A stretch of DNA of 45,514 nucleotides. Source: DATHTC01 sp035456465 (GTDB lineage Bacteria > Actinomycetota > Thermoleophilia > Gaiellales > Gaiellaceae). The DNA lies in assembly GCA_035456465.1 (NCBI GenBank), contig DATIDD010000062.1, positions 1 to 45,514 on the forward strand. The letters are read 5' to 3'. The notes beneath the pieces are model-generated. The model saw only the letters and a program-made list of their open reading frames with translations. It was not told the DNA's origin and did not search any database. The translations under genes were made by a program, and so were the position numbers. This document shows, piece after piece, positions 1 through 7,149 of this stretch. Numbering within the stretch: position 1 is the stretch's first letter; the number at the start of each line of letters is the position of its first letter.

Positions 1-1
1 C

Positions 2-601
2 GTGCGCGCGGGGCTCGAGCAGCTCCTGGCCACGTTCGAGGGCGTGGAGCTCGTCGGGGCCGCGGCGGACGGCACCGAGGCGGTCGCCCTCTGCGCGGCG
101 GAGCGGCCCGACGTCGTGCTGATGGACCTCGAGATGCCCGGCCTCGACGGGATCGGCGCCACGGAGCGGATCGCGGCGGAGTCGCCGGAGACGCAGGTCG
201 TGGTGCTGACGTCCTTCTCCGACCGGGAGCGGATCCTGCGCGCGCTCGACGCCGGCGCCGTCGGCTACCTGCTGAAGGACGCGACGCCCGAGGAGCTCGA
301 GCATGCGATCCGGGCGGCCGCGCGCGGCGAGTCGCCGCTCGACCCGAAGGCGGCACGGGCGCTCCTCTCCTCTCGCCGCGCGCCGGAGCCGGGGGGACAG
401 CTGTCGGAGCGCGAGCGGGAGGTGCTCGCGATGGTGGTCGAGGGGCTGCAGAACAAGCAGATCTCGCGCCGCCTCGGGATCAGCGAGAAGACCGTGAAGG
501 CCCATCTCACGAGCGTGTTCCGGGCGATCGGCGTGACCGACCGGACGCAGGCGGCGCTGTGGGCCGAGCGGAACGGCATCGGCGGCCGGGGCGGGTCGTA
601 G
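2..601 (+). CDS. LuxR/NarL-family response regulator (5' partial)
   Basis: Two-component DNA-binding response regulator, cut by the left window edge. The visible frame is open from the first base; the family normally has about 15 more residues at the N-terminus carrying the acidic pocket, so the true start lies upstream and the first GTG here is internal. Visible receiver parts: phospho-acceptor Asp in VVLMDLEMPG (about residue 42 of the visible part), the switch Thr/Ser in VVLTSF, and the conserved Lys in GYLLKDATPEEL. The C-terminal LuxR-type HTH follows (LSEREREVLAMVVEGLQN, then ISEKTVKAHL). The partner kinase is presumably upstream, outside the window. Family call is firm; the regulon cannot be told. 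Confidence 0.93.
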   Translation: MRAGLEQLLATFEGVELVGAAADGTEAVALCAAERPDVVLMDLEMPGLDGIGATERIAAESPETQVVVLTSFSDRERILRALDAGAVGYLLKDATPEELEHAIRAAARGESPLDPKAARALLSSRRAPEPGGQLSEREREVLAMVVEGLQNKQISRRLGISEKTVKAHLTSVFRAIGVTDRTQAALWAERNGIGGRGGS

Positions 602-650
602 GACCAAGATCCGATTGCGTCCGGGCCCCCGCGGCGGCGATCGTTGCGGC

Positions 651-1007
651 ATGAGGATCCTGCTCGCAGCGGCCGCGGCGCTCCTGGCGCTCGCGGCGCC
701 CGGCGTCGCGCAGGCCGACGACGACGAGGCCCGCGACCGCGCGCGTTGCGCGGGGGGCACGGCGGAGCTCCGCGTCCGCGCGGACGACGGCCGGCTCGAG
801 GTCGAGCTGCGCGTCGACGCCTCGCGGCGTGCCGGAACGGTGCGCGTCGTCCTCCTCCACGAGCGGGCGCTCGTCCATCGCGGCACGGGGCGCGCCGGTC
901 GCTATCGCCTGCGCCGCACGGTGCCGGACTGGCCGGGACGCGAGACGCTGACGGCGAGGGTCTCGACCGCGCGGCGCGGCACCTGCACGCTCGTCGTCAC
1001 GGTCTGA
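651..1007 (+). CDS. Small secreted protein, unknown function
   Basis: A 118-residue protein with a Sec-type signal peptide: MRILLAAAAALLALAAP, then a likely cleavage after GVAQA. I chose the ATG at 651 over an in-frame upstream start at 615 because it puts the charged-hydrophobic-AXA signal exactly at the N-terminus. The mature part is short, Arg-rich and beta-like, with two Cys (RARCAGGTAEL and RRGTCTLVV) that could form one disulfide. No family recognised. It begins 49 bp after the response regulator and ends 21 bp before the HipA-like gene, so it may be co-transcribed with either. Confidence 0.6.
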   Translation: MRILLAAAAALLALAAPGVAQADDDEARDRARCAGGTAELRVRADDGRLEVELRVDASRRAGTVRVVLLHERALVHRGTGRAGRYRLRRTVPDWPGRETLTARVSTARRGTCTLVVTV

Positions 1008-1028
1008 GAGGCCGGATAGGCTCGCGCC

Positions 1029-1775
1029 GTGCTTCGGACCGTCGCCGCGACGCGCTACGTGACGCCGCTGCGCGAGGGCGGCTCGCTCCCGGCACTCGTC
1101 GAGGCGGACGACGACGGGCTGTACGTGCTCAAGTTCAGGGGCGCAGGCCAGGGGCGGAAGGCGCTCGTCGCCGAGGTCGTCGCCGGCGAGCTGGCGCGGG
1201 CGCTCGGGCTGCCCGTCCCGGAGCTCGTGCTCGTCGAGCTCGACCCGGCGATCGGCCGCGCCGAGCCCGACCCCGAGATCCAGGACCTGCTGCTCGCGAG
1301 CGCCGGCCTCAACCTCGGCGTCGACTTCCTCCCCGGCGCGCTGGCCTTCAACCCGGCGGCCGAGCCGGCTCCCGACCCCGAGCAGGCCGCGGACGTCGTC
1401 TGGTTCGACGCGCTCGTGACGAACGTCGACCGCACGCCGCGGAATCCGAACCTGCTCTGGTGGCACCACCGGCTGTGGCTGATCGACCACGGCGCCGCGC
1501 TCTACTTCCACCACGGCGCCGCGCACCCCGTCGACCACGAGCGCGGCCGCTTCGAGTCGATCCGCGACCACGTGCTGCTCCCGTACGCGGCGTCGGTGGC
1601 GGCGGCCGACACGAGGCTCGCGCCGCGCGCGGCCGGGCAGGTCGAGGCGGTCGCAGGCGCGATCCCCGACGCGTGGCTCGACGGCGACGACCGCGGGGTC
1701 TACGCCGACTACCTGCGGCGGCGGCTCGAGGCGCCGCGCGCGTTCGCCGAGGAGGCGGAGGCGGCGCGTGGATAG
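1029..1775 (+). CDS. HipA-like kinase family protein
   Basis: A 248-residue protein resembling the short HipA-like kinase family, which lacks the N-terminal domain of classical HipA. Visible kinase features: Lys35 in LYVLKF (ATP-binding Lys), the catalytic loop TNVDRTPRNPN with Asp134 and Asn139, and LIDHGAAL with Asp153 as the metal-binding DFG equivalent. GTG start. The last 8 bp overlap the following DUF3037 gene, a pairing I know to be conserved in actinobacteria and proteobacteria, so the two probably act together. Whether it phosphorylates a protein such as a tRNA synthetase, as HipA does, or a small molecule is not shown. Family confidence is good; function is open. Confidence 0.82.
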   Translation: MLRTVAATRYVTPLREGGSLPALVEADDDGLYVLKFRGAGQGRKALVAEVVAGELARALGLPVPELVLVELDPAIGRAEPDPEIQDLLLASAGLNLGVDFLPGALAFNPAAEPAPDPEQAADVVWFDALVTNVDRTPRNPNLLWWHHRLWLIDHGAALYFHHGAAHPVDHERGRFESIRDHVLLPYAASVAAADTRLAPRAAGQVEAVAGAIPDAWLDGDDRGVYADYLRRRLEAPRAFAEEAEAARG

Positions 1776-2151
1776 CCCGTTCTCGTACGCGGTGCTCCGG
1801 CTCGTCCCGCGCGTCGAGCGCGGGGAGCGGATCAATGTCGGCGCGGTCGTCTACTGCCGGCCGCGCCGCTACCTCGCGGCGCAGACGGGCCTCGACGAGG
1901 CGCGGGCGCGCGCGCTGTGGCCCGACCTCGACCTCGACGAGGTGCGCGCGCACCTCGCCGCCGTGGAGCGCATCGCCGAAGGCCAGGAGGGCGCAGGCCC
2001 GATCGCGGCGCTCGACCTCGACGCGCGCTTCCACTGGCTCGTCGCCCCGTCGAGCACGATCATCCAGCCCTCGCCGGTTCACACGGGCGTCTGCGACGAT
2101 CCGCAGGAGCAGCTCGACCGGCTGTTCGCGGAGCTCGTCCGCGCCCCCTGA
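1768..2151 (+). CDS. DUF3037 family protein
   Basis: A 127-residue protein with the DUF3037 signature: an N-terminal FSYAVLRLVPRVERGERINVG, a central Asp/Glu-rich helical part, and the C-terminal STIIQPSPVHTGVCDDP. It overlaps the HipA-like kinase gene by 8 bp, so it is almost certainly translated with it. DUF3037 proteins have no established biochemical role. By position it may be a partner, inhibitor or substrate of the kinase, by analogy with HipB/HipA pairs, but it has no visible DNA-binding domain. That functional suggestion is inference only. Confidence 0.82.
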   Translation: MDSPFSYAVLRLVPRVERGERINVGAVVYCRPRRYLAAQTGLDEARARALWPDLDLDEVRAHLAAVERIAEGQEGAGPIAALDLDARFHWLVAPSSTIIQPSPVHTGVCDDPQEQLDRLFAELVRAP

Positions 2152-2182
2152 GCGCGGGCGTTTCTTTACAGCTTTCGAACAG

Positions 2183-2194
2183 GAAACCGGTTTC
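2183..2194. promoter_or_regulatory. Perfect 12-bp palindrome upstream of glycosylation operon
   Basis: GAAACCGGTTTC is a perfect palindrome 33 bp before the ATG of the first glycosyltransferase gene. It sits in a locally AT-rich patch (2161-2194) within otherwise very GC-rich DNA, with TTTACA at 2165-2170 as a possible -35. I do not see a convincing -10 at the right spacing. It may be an operator, but short palindromes occur by chance. Confidence 0.3.
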
Positions 2195-2227
2195 GACGCC
2201 GGCCGGCGGGGCGATCACGGGTCGCTT

Positions 2228-2992
2228 ATGGCTGCTCCGCGTCCTCTCGCCGAGCCGGCGCCTGCGCCGGTCTGGGTGTGCATCCCGACCTACGACGAGG
2301 CCGAGAACGTCGTGCCGCTCGTCACGTCCGTCGTGGGCGAGCTGGAGCGGGCCGGTCTCGACGGCCACGTCCTCGTCATCGACGACGACTCGCCCGACGG
2401 CACCGGTGCGATCGCGGAGGAGCTCGCCCGCCGCGAGCCCCGGGTCTCGGTCCTCCATCGGCGCGAGAAGCAGGGACTCGGCCCGGCGTACCGCGACGGC
2501 TTTCGCCGCGCGCTCGACGCCGGCGCGGCGGCCGTCGTCGAGATGGACTGCGACTTCTCGCACGACCCGGCCGCGGTCCCGGCCCTCGTGTCGGCGACCG
2601 CCGACGCCGATCTCGCGATCGGGTCGCGCTACGTGGAGGGCGGCGGGATCTCGCGCTGGGGGCTCGCCCGCCGCGCGATCAGCCGGGCCGGGTGCTGGTA
2701 CGCACGGACCGTGCTCGGGCTCCCCGTCCGCGACCTGACGGGCGGCTTCAAGTGCTTCCGCCGGCCGGTGGTCGAGCAGGTCGCCGCCGGCGGCACCCGC
2801 GCCGCGGGGTACGGGTTCCAGATCGAGACGACGTTCCGCGCGCACGAGCGGGGGTTCGAGGTCGTCGAGGTGCCGATCCGGTTCACCGACCGCGGCGCCG
2901 GCAAGAGCAAGATGAGCTGGCGGATCGCGGTCGAGGCGGCACTGCTCGTCCTGCGTCTCCGGCTCGGCCGGCTCGGGAGGGCACGCAGGTGA
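2228..2992 (+). CDS. Polyprenol-phosphate hexosyltransferase (dolichyl-P-mannose synthase-like GT2)
   Basis: A 254-residue cytosolic GT2 enzyme expected to transfer mannose or glucose from a nucleotide sugar to polyprenyl phosphate. Motifs in order: VCIPTYDEAENV, VIDDDSPDGT (nucleotide binding), VVEMDCDFSHDP (metal-binding DxD region), the acceptor region GSRYVEGGGIS and a C-terminal FTDRGAGKSKM. This is the classic DPM1/Ppm1 pattern. There are no membrane segments, so the GtrA protein encoded next (GTGA overlap) probably flips the lipid-linked sugar, and a GT-C enzyme two genes later may use it. The ATG at 2228 aligns with family N-termini. Mannose versus glucose cannot be decided from sequence. 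Confidence 0.88.
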   Translation: MAAPRPLAEPAPAPVWVCIPTYDEAENVVPLVTSVVGELERAGLDGHVLVIDDDSPDGTGAIAEELARREPRVSVLHRREKQGLGPAYRDGFRRALDAGAAAVVEMDCDFSHDPAAVPALVSATADADLAIGSRYVEGGGISRWGLARRAISRAGCWYARTVLGLPVRDLTGGFKCFRRPVVEQVAAGGTRAAGYGFQIETTFRAHERGFEVVEVPIRFTDRGAGKSKMSWRIAVEAALLVLRLRLGRLGRARR

Positions 2993-3387
2993 GGGCGACG
3001 GCGACGCAGCTCGCCCGCTACTGCGGCGTCGGGGCCTCCGGGTACGGCGTCAACCTCGCCGTCTCGGCGTTCGGGCTGACGGTGCTCGGCCTCCCGGTGG
3101 CGGCGGCCGCCACGCTCGCGTTCTGCGTCGCCGCGACGGGCAACTTCCTGCTCAACCGCCGCTGGACGTTCGCCAGCCGCGACCGCCGGCTGGCACGCCA
3201 GGGTGGCCGCTTCCTCGTCGCGAGCCTCGCGACGCTCGGGTGCGGCCTCGCCCTGCTCGGGCTGCTGGTCTCGGCCGGCCTTCCCGAGCTGACGGCGCAG
3301 GCGGCGAGCGTCGCCGCGGCGACGCCGGTCGGCTTCGCGCTCAATCGCCGCTGGACGTTCGCCCCGCGGGAAGCCCTCGCCCGGTGA
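2989..3387 (+). CDS. GtrA family membrane protein
   Basis: A 132-residue protein with four predicted membrane helices (about residues 8-30, 36-52, 70-95 and 100-118) and the internal repeat FLLNRRWTFA / FALNRRWTFA typical of GtrA. GtrA proteins are proposed flippases for polyprenyl-phosphate-linked sugars in cell-envelope glycosylation. The GTG start at 2989 overlaps the TGA of the polyprenol-P sugar synthase, and its own TGA overlaps the next GTG. That supports one operon coupling synthesis, flipping and use of a lipid-linked sugar. Confidence 0.87.
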   Translation: MRATATQLARYCGVGASGYGVNLAVSAFGLTVLGLPVAAAATLAFCVAATGNFLLNRRWTFASRDRRLARQGGRFLVASLATLGCGLALLGLLVSAGLPELTAQAASVAAATPVGFALNRRWTFAPREALAR

Positions 3388-4652
3388 CACCACTCGTCGT
3401 CTTCGTCGTCCTCGCGTCGCTCGTGCTCGCCGCCGTCGCGACGACGACGCTCGTCTGGATGCTGTGGGCGTGGCGGACGCCGGAGGGCTTCGACGACATC
3501 CGCTTCCCGGCCACCGCCGCGCGCCCGTCGCGCTCGTTCTCGCTGATCGTCCCGGCGCGCCACGAGGAGCGCGTGCTGGAGGTCACGCTGGACCGGCTCG
3601 CCGCCCTGCGGCACCACGCCTTCGAGATCCTCGTCGTCGTCGGCCACGACGACCCGGGGACGAAGACCGTGGCGGAAGCCGTCGCCGCGCGCGAGCCGCA
3701 CGTCCGCGTCCTCGTCGACCACAGCGAGGAGAAGAACAAGCCGAAGGCCCTGAACACCGCGCTGCCGGCCTGCCGCGGCGAGGTCGTCGGCGTCTTCGAC
3801 GCCGAGGACGACGTGCACCAGGACCTCCTCCACCGCGTCGACCAGTGTCTCGACGCGACGGACGCGGACGTCGTCCAGGGCGGCGTGCAGCTGATGAACT
3901 ACCGCTCGAGCTGGTACTCGCTCCGGAACGTCCTCGAGTACTACTTCTGGTTCAAGAGCAGGCTCCACTTCCAGGCCCACGCCGGGTTCATCCCGCTCGG
4001 CGGGAACACGATCTTCGTCCGCCGCGAGCTGATCGAGCGCGTCGGAGGCTGGGACCCGGAGTGCCTGGCGGAGGACTGCGACCTCGGCGCGCGGCTGAGT
4101 GCCGAGGGGGCCCGCACGGTGGTCGCGTACGACTCGGTGCTGACGACGCGGGAGGAGACGCCGGACACGCTGCGCGGCCTCGCGCGCCAGCGCACACGCT
4201 GGAACCAGGGGTTCCTCCAGGTGCTGCGCAAGCCGCACTGGCGCCGACTGCCGCTCCGCCAGCGGACGCTCGCCTTCTACACGCTCGCCTCGCCGTTCTT
4301 CCAGGCCTTCGCGGGCGTCCTGATCCCGATCTCGCTCGCGACCGCCGTCGCGCTTGCGGTGCCGGTGCCCCTCGCGCTGCTCTCGTTCCTCCCGGCCGTG
4401 CCGCTGCTGATGATCCTCACGGTCGAGGGCGCCGGCCTCCGCGAGTTCTGCCGTGAGTACGGCGAGCCGGCACGGCTCCGCGACTACGCGAAGCTCGTGC
4501 TCGGCGCGGGGCCGTACCAGCTCGTGCTCGCGCTGGCCGCCGTCCGCGCCGTCGTCCGCGAGCTCGTCGGCCGCCGCGACTGGCACAAGACGAGCCACGC
4601 CGGCGCCCATCTCTCCGTCGAGCCGGCCGCACGCGCGGGTGACGGCCGGTGA
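3384..4652 (+). CDS. Membrane-bound processive GT2 glycosyltransferase
   Basis: A 422-residue glycosyltransferase of the cellulose-synthase-like/N-acetylglucosaminyltransferase type. There is one N-terminal membrane helix (about residues 4-26), a GT-A domain with SLIVPARHEE, VVVGHDDPGT, the DxD-like VVGVFDAEDD, the catalytic AEDCDLGARL and the acceptor motif QRTRWNQGFLQ, then three or four C-terminal helices. That architecture suits polymer synthesis or transfer with export across the membrane. The GTG at 3384 was chosen because it makes the GTGA overlap with gtrA and leaves the first hydrophobic helix intact; longer in-frame starts run into gtrA. The sugar and product are unknown. Confidence 0.82.
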   Translation: MTPLVVFVVLASLVLAAVATTTLVWMLWAWRTPEGFDDIRFPATAARPSRSFSLIVPARHEERVLEVTLDRLAALRHHAFEILVVVGHDDPGTKTVAEAVAAREPHVRVLVDHSEEKNKPKALNTALPACRGEVVGVFDAEDDVHQDLLHRVDQCLDATDADVVQGGVQLMNYRSSWYSLRNVLEYYFWFKSRLHFQAHAGFIPLGGNTIFVRRELIERVGGWDPECLAEDCDLGARLSAEGARTVVAYDSVLTTREETPDTLRGLARQRTRWNQGFLQVLRKPHWRRLPLRQRTLAFYTLASPFFQAFAGVLIPISLATAVALAVPVPLALLSFLPAVPLLMILTVEGAGLREFCREYGEPARLRDYAKLVLGAGPYQLVLALAAVRAVVRELVGRRDWHKTSHAGAHLSVEPAARAGDGR

Positions 4653-6256
4653 CGGGCGCAACCCTCGAGCGCGAGCGCGCGCCCGAGCTGAGGCGGGCGC
4701 CCGCTCCGACCCCGCTGCCGTCGCCGCCGTCGCCGCGGCGCATGCGCGCGCCCGAGCGGCGCCGGTGGGAGCGCGTGCTCCCGGCGGGACTCGTCGGCCT
4801 GCTCGTCGGCGCGCTCGCCGTCGTGCACGCGCTCGGGATGTCGTCCTCGCCGGCGTGGTTCGACGACGAGGGGACGTACGTCTCGCAGGCGTGGGCCGTC
4901 CAGACCTTGCAGGAGCTCGCGCCGTACACGTACTGGTACGACCACCCACCGCTCGGGTGGCTGCTGATCGCGGCGTGGACGTGGCCGACGCAGGCGTTCG
5001 ACCGGACGTGGTCCGTCGTCGCCGGACGCGAGCTGATGCTGGTCGTCCACGTCGTCTCGTGCCTGCTCGTCTACGTGCTCGCACGCCGGCTGGGGCTGCG
5101 CCGCGGCTTCGCCGCGCTCGCCGTGGGGCTGTTCTCGCTGTCCCCGCTCGCGTTGCACTACCAGCGGATGGTGCTGCTGGACAACATCGCCGTGGCGTGG
5201 CTGCTCGCCGCGTTCGCGCTCGCCGCCTCTCCGAGCCGGCGCCTCGCGGCGATCGCCGGGAGCGGGGCGTGTTTCGCCGCGGCCGTGCTGTCGAAGGAGA
5301 CGACGCTCCTCGTGCTCCCGGCGTTGCTCGTCCACGTCTGGCTGCACGCCGACCCGCGGACCCGCGCCGTCTGCCTCGCCGTCTTCGGCTCGCTGTTCGC
5401 GCTCGTCGTCGGCTTCTACCCGCTCTACGCGACGCTGAAGGGAGAGCTGGTGCCGGGCGAGGGCCACGTCAGCCTGGCCGACGCGATCTCGTTCCAGCTG
5501 TTCACGCGGGCCTCGAGCGGCGCCGTGTGGGACCCCGGCAGCGACGCCTACGCGATCGTGCGCAGCTGGCTGCGGCTCGATCCGTGGCTCCCCATCGTGG
5601 GCGGCTCGGCGGCCGTGCTCCTGCTTCCGGCGCGCCGGCTGCGCGGCGTCGCGCTGGCGCTCGTGCTCCCGGCCGTGATGCTGCTGCGGCCGGGGTACCT
5701 GCCGATTCCGTACGTCATCGCGCTGCTCCCCTTCGCGGCCCTCGCGGCGGCCGCCCTCCTCGACCGGGCGTGGCGCGCCCCTCGCCTCGGCCCCGCGGCC
5801 ACTGCTACGGCGCTCGTGCTCGGGGGGATCCTCGTCGTGCCCGCATGGGCGTCGTCGCTCGAGCGGCGGATAAGGCCGGAGGCGCCTTCGCCGGCGGCCC
5901 GGGCGGCGACCTGGGCCGAGGCTCACGTCCCGCATCGCGACCGGCTGATCGTCGACAACACGGTGTGGGTCGACCTCGTCGAGCGCGGATTCCCGGCGAG
6001 GAACGTCGTCTGGTTCTGGAAGCTCGACCTCGACCCCGGCGTCTCCGACCTGTACCCGGGCGGCTACCGCGACTTCGACTACGTGCTGTCGTCCGAGATC
6101 ATGCGCGCGTCGGAGCAGGCGCCGGTGACGCGGCGTGCGATCGAGCGCTCGTGCCTGGTCGCGCGGTTCGGGCGCGGCGACACGCGCGTCGAGGTGCGTC
6201 GGATCGTCGCCTCGGAGGATCCGCCGGCGCGCTGTCCGGCGGCGCGCGCCCGCTAG
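4649..6256 (+). CDS. GT39/ArnT-like membrane glycosyltransferase
   Basis: A 535-residue polytopic protein of the GT-C class (PMT/ArnT-like). A Pro/Arg-rich cytoplasmic N-terminus is followed by a first helix at about 48-65, then the extracytoplasmic acidic motif SPAWFDDEGTYVSQAWA that carries the catalytic Asp/Glu in this class, then DHPPLGW, about ten further helices, and a soluble C-terminal domain (about 400-535). Such enzymes move a sugar from polyprenyl phosphate to a protein or glycan outside the membrane, which fits the upstream Dpm-like and GtrA genes. The GTG start overlaps the previous stop. Its TAG shares the palindrome CTAG at 6253-6256 with the stop of the convergent transporter gene. 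Confidence 0.8.
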   Translation: MTGATLERERAPELRRAPAPTPLPSPPSPRRMRAPERRRWERVLPAGLVGLLVGALAVVHALGMSSSPAWFDDEGTYVSQAWAVQTLQELAPYTYWYDHPPLGWLLIAAWTWPTQAFDRTWSVVAGRELMLVVHVVSCLLVYVLARRLGLRRGFAALAVGLFSLSPLALHYQRMVLLDNIAVAWLLAAFALAASPSRRLAAIAGSGACFAAAVLSKETTLLVLPALLVHVWLHADPRTRAVCLAVFGSLFALVVGFYPLYATLKGELVPGEGHVSLADAISFQLFTRASSGAVWDPGSDAYAIVRSWLRLDPWLPIVGGSAAVLLLPARRLRGVALALVLPAVMLLRPGYLPIPYVIALLPFAALAAAALLDRAWRAPRLGPAATATALVLGGILVVPAWASSLERRIRPEAPSPAARAATWAEAHVPHRDRLIVDNTVWVDLVERGFPARNVVWFWKLDLDPGVSDLYPGGYRDFDYVLSSEIMRASEQAPVTRRAIERSCLVARFGRGDTRVEVRRIVASEDPPARCPAARAR

Positions 6257-7149
6257 CCGGCCGGCTTGCGCAGGTAGACGAGCCAGTACACGGCGCCGAC
6301 CATCAGCGCCCCGCCGATGACGTTTCCGATCGTGACCGGGAGCAGGTTGTCGACGAGGAAGTTGCCCCAGGTGAGGTTCCCGGTGTCGACCGCGGGGTCG
6401 AGGCCGGCGACGAAGGCGTCGTCCGACTTCACGAGCAGCCCCATCGGGATGAAGAACATGTTCGCGACGCTGTGCTCGAAGCCGGCCGCGACGAAGGCGG
6501 CGATCGGCGGGATCACGGCGAGGATCTTGTCCGTCGTCGTCCGGGCGCCGTAGGTGAGCCAGACGGCGAGGCAGACGAGCGCGTTGCAGAGCGCGCCGAG
6601 CGCGATCGCCTGCACGAAGCCGAGGCCGGTCTTTCCGTTCGCGATCGACAGCGCTGCCGCGCCGACCTGGCCGCCGCCGAACTCGTACTGCTTCCCGAGG
6701 AAGACGAGCAGCACCGTCCCGAACGCACCGACGAAGTTGCCGAGGTAGACGAGCCCCCAGTTGCCGAACATGCGCACGGTCGAGACGCGGCGGCTGGCCC
6801 ATGCCATCACGATCAGGTTGTTGCCGGTGAAGAGCTCGGCGCCCGCGACGACGACGAGGATCAGGCCGAGCGTGAAGGCGAGCCCTGCGAGCAGGCGCAC
6901 GACGCCGTAGGGCAGCTCGGCCCCGCCGGCGGCGACGGTGGTCGCGAACACGGCGCCGAGCGCGATGAACGCGCCCGCGAGAATCGCGAGCACGAACACG
7001 TTCAGCGGGTGCATGGCGGCCTTCGTCACGCCGAGCGTCGCGGCCTTGCGCGCCACCTCGGGCGGCGGGATCGCGTCGAGCCCGGCGGGGGTGAAGCCGG
7101 CTGCGGGCGCGGGGGGCGCGCCGTCGGGGTGCGGGGTGATCGTGGTCAT
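6253..7149 (-). CDS. Formate/nitrite transporter family protein (FocA/FdhC/NirC type)
   Basis: A 298-residue channel protein. After a Pro-rich cytoplasmic lead (about 1-45) come six membrane segments with FNT features: MHPLNVFVLAILAGAFIALG, GAELFTGNNLIV, LVYLGNFVGAF, GALCNALVCLAVW, GFEHSVANMFFIPMG and a late DNLLPVTIGNVIGGALMVG. The His in GFEHSVANM is the conserved pore His of the family. The start ATG overlaps the stop of fdhA (ATGA), so it is the third gene of the formate operon and most likely carries formate rather than nitrite. It belongs to the pentameric FNT channels of the cytoplasmic membrane. Confidence 0.92.
   Translation of the reverse strand: MTTITPHPDGAPPAPAAGFTPAGLDAIPPPEVARKAATLGVTKAAMHPLNVFVLAILAGAFIALGAVFATTVAAGGAELPYGVVRLLAGLAFTLGLILVVVAGAELFTGNNLIVMAWASRRVSTVRMFGNWGLVYLGNFVGAFGTVLLVFLGKQYEFGGGQVGAAALSIANGKTGLGFVQAIALGALCNALVCLAVWLTYGARTTTDKILAVIPPIAAFVAAGFEHSVANMFFIPMGLLVKSDDAFVAGLDPAVDTGNLTWGNFLVDNLLPVTIGNVIGGALMVGAVYWLVYLRKPAG

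Noticed and set aside
507..1835. Long minus-strand open frame of 442 codons
   Set aside because: Arg/Val/Glu-rich shadow of the HipA-like and neighbouring genes with no domain; a common artefact of very GC-rich DNA.
4484..6802. Long minus-strand open frame of 772 codons opposite the GT39 gene
   Set aside because: Antisense shadow: low-complexity Arg/Asp/Glu sequence with no recognisable motif, while the opposite strand encodes a clear membrane enzyme.
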